Origin: Lentisphaeria bacterium UBA1732
GTDB lineage: Bacteria; Verrucomicrobiota; Lentisphaeria; Victivallales; UBA1829
Assembly: GCA_002315855.1 (NCBI GenBank)
Contig: DCIG01000015.1
Span: forward strand, 1-5,039
DNA length: 5,039 nt
Reading direction: 5' to 3'
Part shown: positions 4,953 through 5,039 of the stretch, in pieces
Numbering within the stretch: position 1 is the stretch's first letter
Layout: each line of letters begins with the position of its first letter
Made by a program: the position numbers and the translations under genes
Notes under the pieces: model-generated
Databases searched by the model: none
Told to the model about the DNA's origin: nothing
What the model saw: only the letters and a program-made list of their open reading frames with translations

Positions 4953-5039
4953 ACATAGTTTCTTATTTTTTCTGAAAAAATTCGCAATCTTTTCCGATTT
5001 TAGAAAAAATCAGCTCATAAATGTTTTTAGAAATTCTCA
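4953..5039. other. AT-rich end of window, no gene seen
   Basis: Mostly A and T runs with two small AT stems: ATTTTTT 4965-4971 with AAAAAAT 4975-4981, and GATTTT 4996-5001 with AAAATC 5006-5011. No coding region is seen. It may be the upstream region of the distal promoter or the 3' flank of a gene beyond the window. Confidence 0.4.

Noticed and set aside
1..5039. CRISPR array, insertion sequence or prophage genes
   Set aside because: Only two short repeats without conserved spacing beyond the pair, and no transposase, integrase or Cas-like coding sequence in the window.

Overview
The window looks like a piece of a diderm (Gram-negative type) bacterial chromosome of intermediate GC content. 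It carries housekeeping and envelope genes, with no sign of plasmid, phage or insertion-sequence genes. The diderm reading rests on an exported C-terminal processing protease followed by a lipoprotein with a BamE-like C-terminal motif. I cannot name the organism from sequence alone. The general style (signal peptides, moderate GC, pyrimidine-rich codon choice) would suit a gut or environmental member of the Planctomycetes-Verrucomicrobia-Lentisphaerae group, but that is a weak guess.

Layout, left to right. Positions 1-350 hold no convincing gene: a pair of near-identical 17-base direct repeats sits at the window edge, then an AT-rich stretch, then a GC-rich block with several competing helices in front of the first gene. 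Next come three same-strand genes with short gaps (42 and 21 bases), probably one transcript: an S41 C-terminal processing peptidase (351-1727), a lipoprotein with a BamE/SmpA-like C-terminus (1770-2342), and proC for pyrroline-5-carboxylate reductase (2364-3164). After 86 bases with two mutually exclusive hairpins over its ribosome binding site comes an NfeD-like membrane protein (3251-3871). A 236-base convergent gap with four stem-loops follows, one of them a clear bidirectional terminator. On the minus strand lies frr, ribosome recycling factor (4108-4671). Upstream of frr are about 370 bases without a gene. They contain two candidate minus-strand promoters, the distal one with good hexamers and 17-base spacing, and a compact set of hairpins that could be a long structured frr leader or a separate small RNA.

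How the genes fit together: the protease, the lipoprotein and the NfeD-like protein all act in or at the envelope and plausibly serve envelope protein quality control, while proC (last step of proline synthesis) and frr (ribosome recycling) are core metabolism and translation. No clearly new system is visible. The observations most worth checking are the structured region upstream of frr, the alternative hairpins in front of the NfeD-like gene, the pairing of protease and lipoprotein, and the edge repeats.
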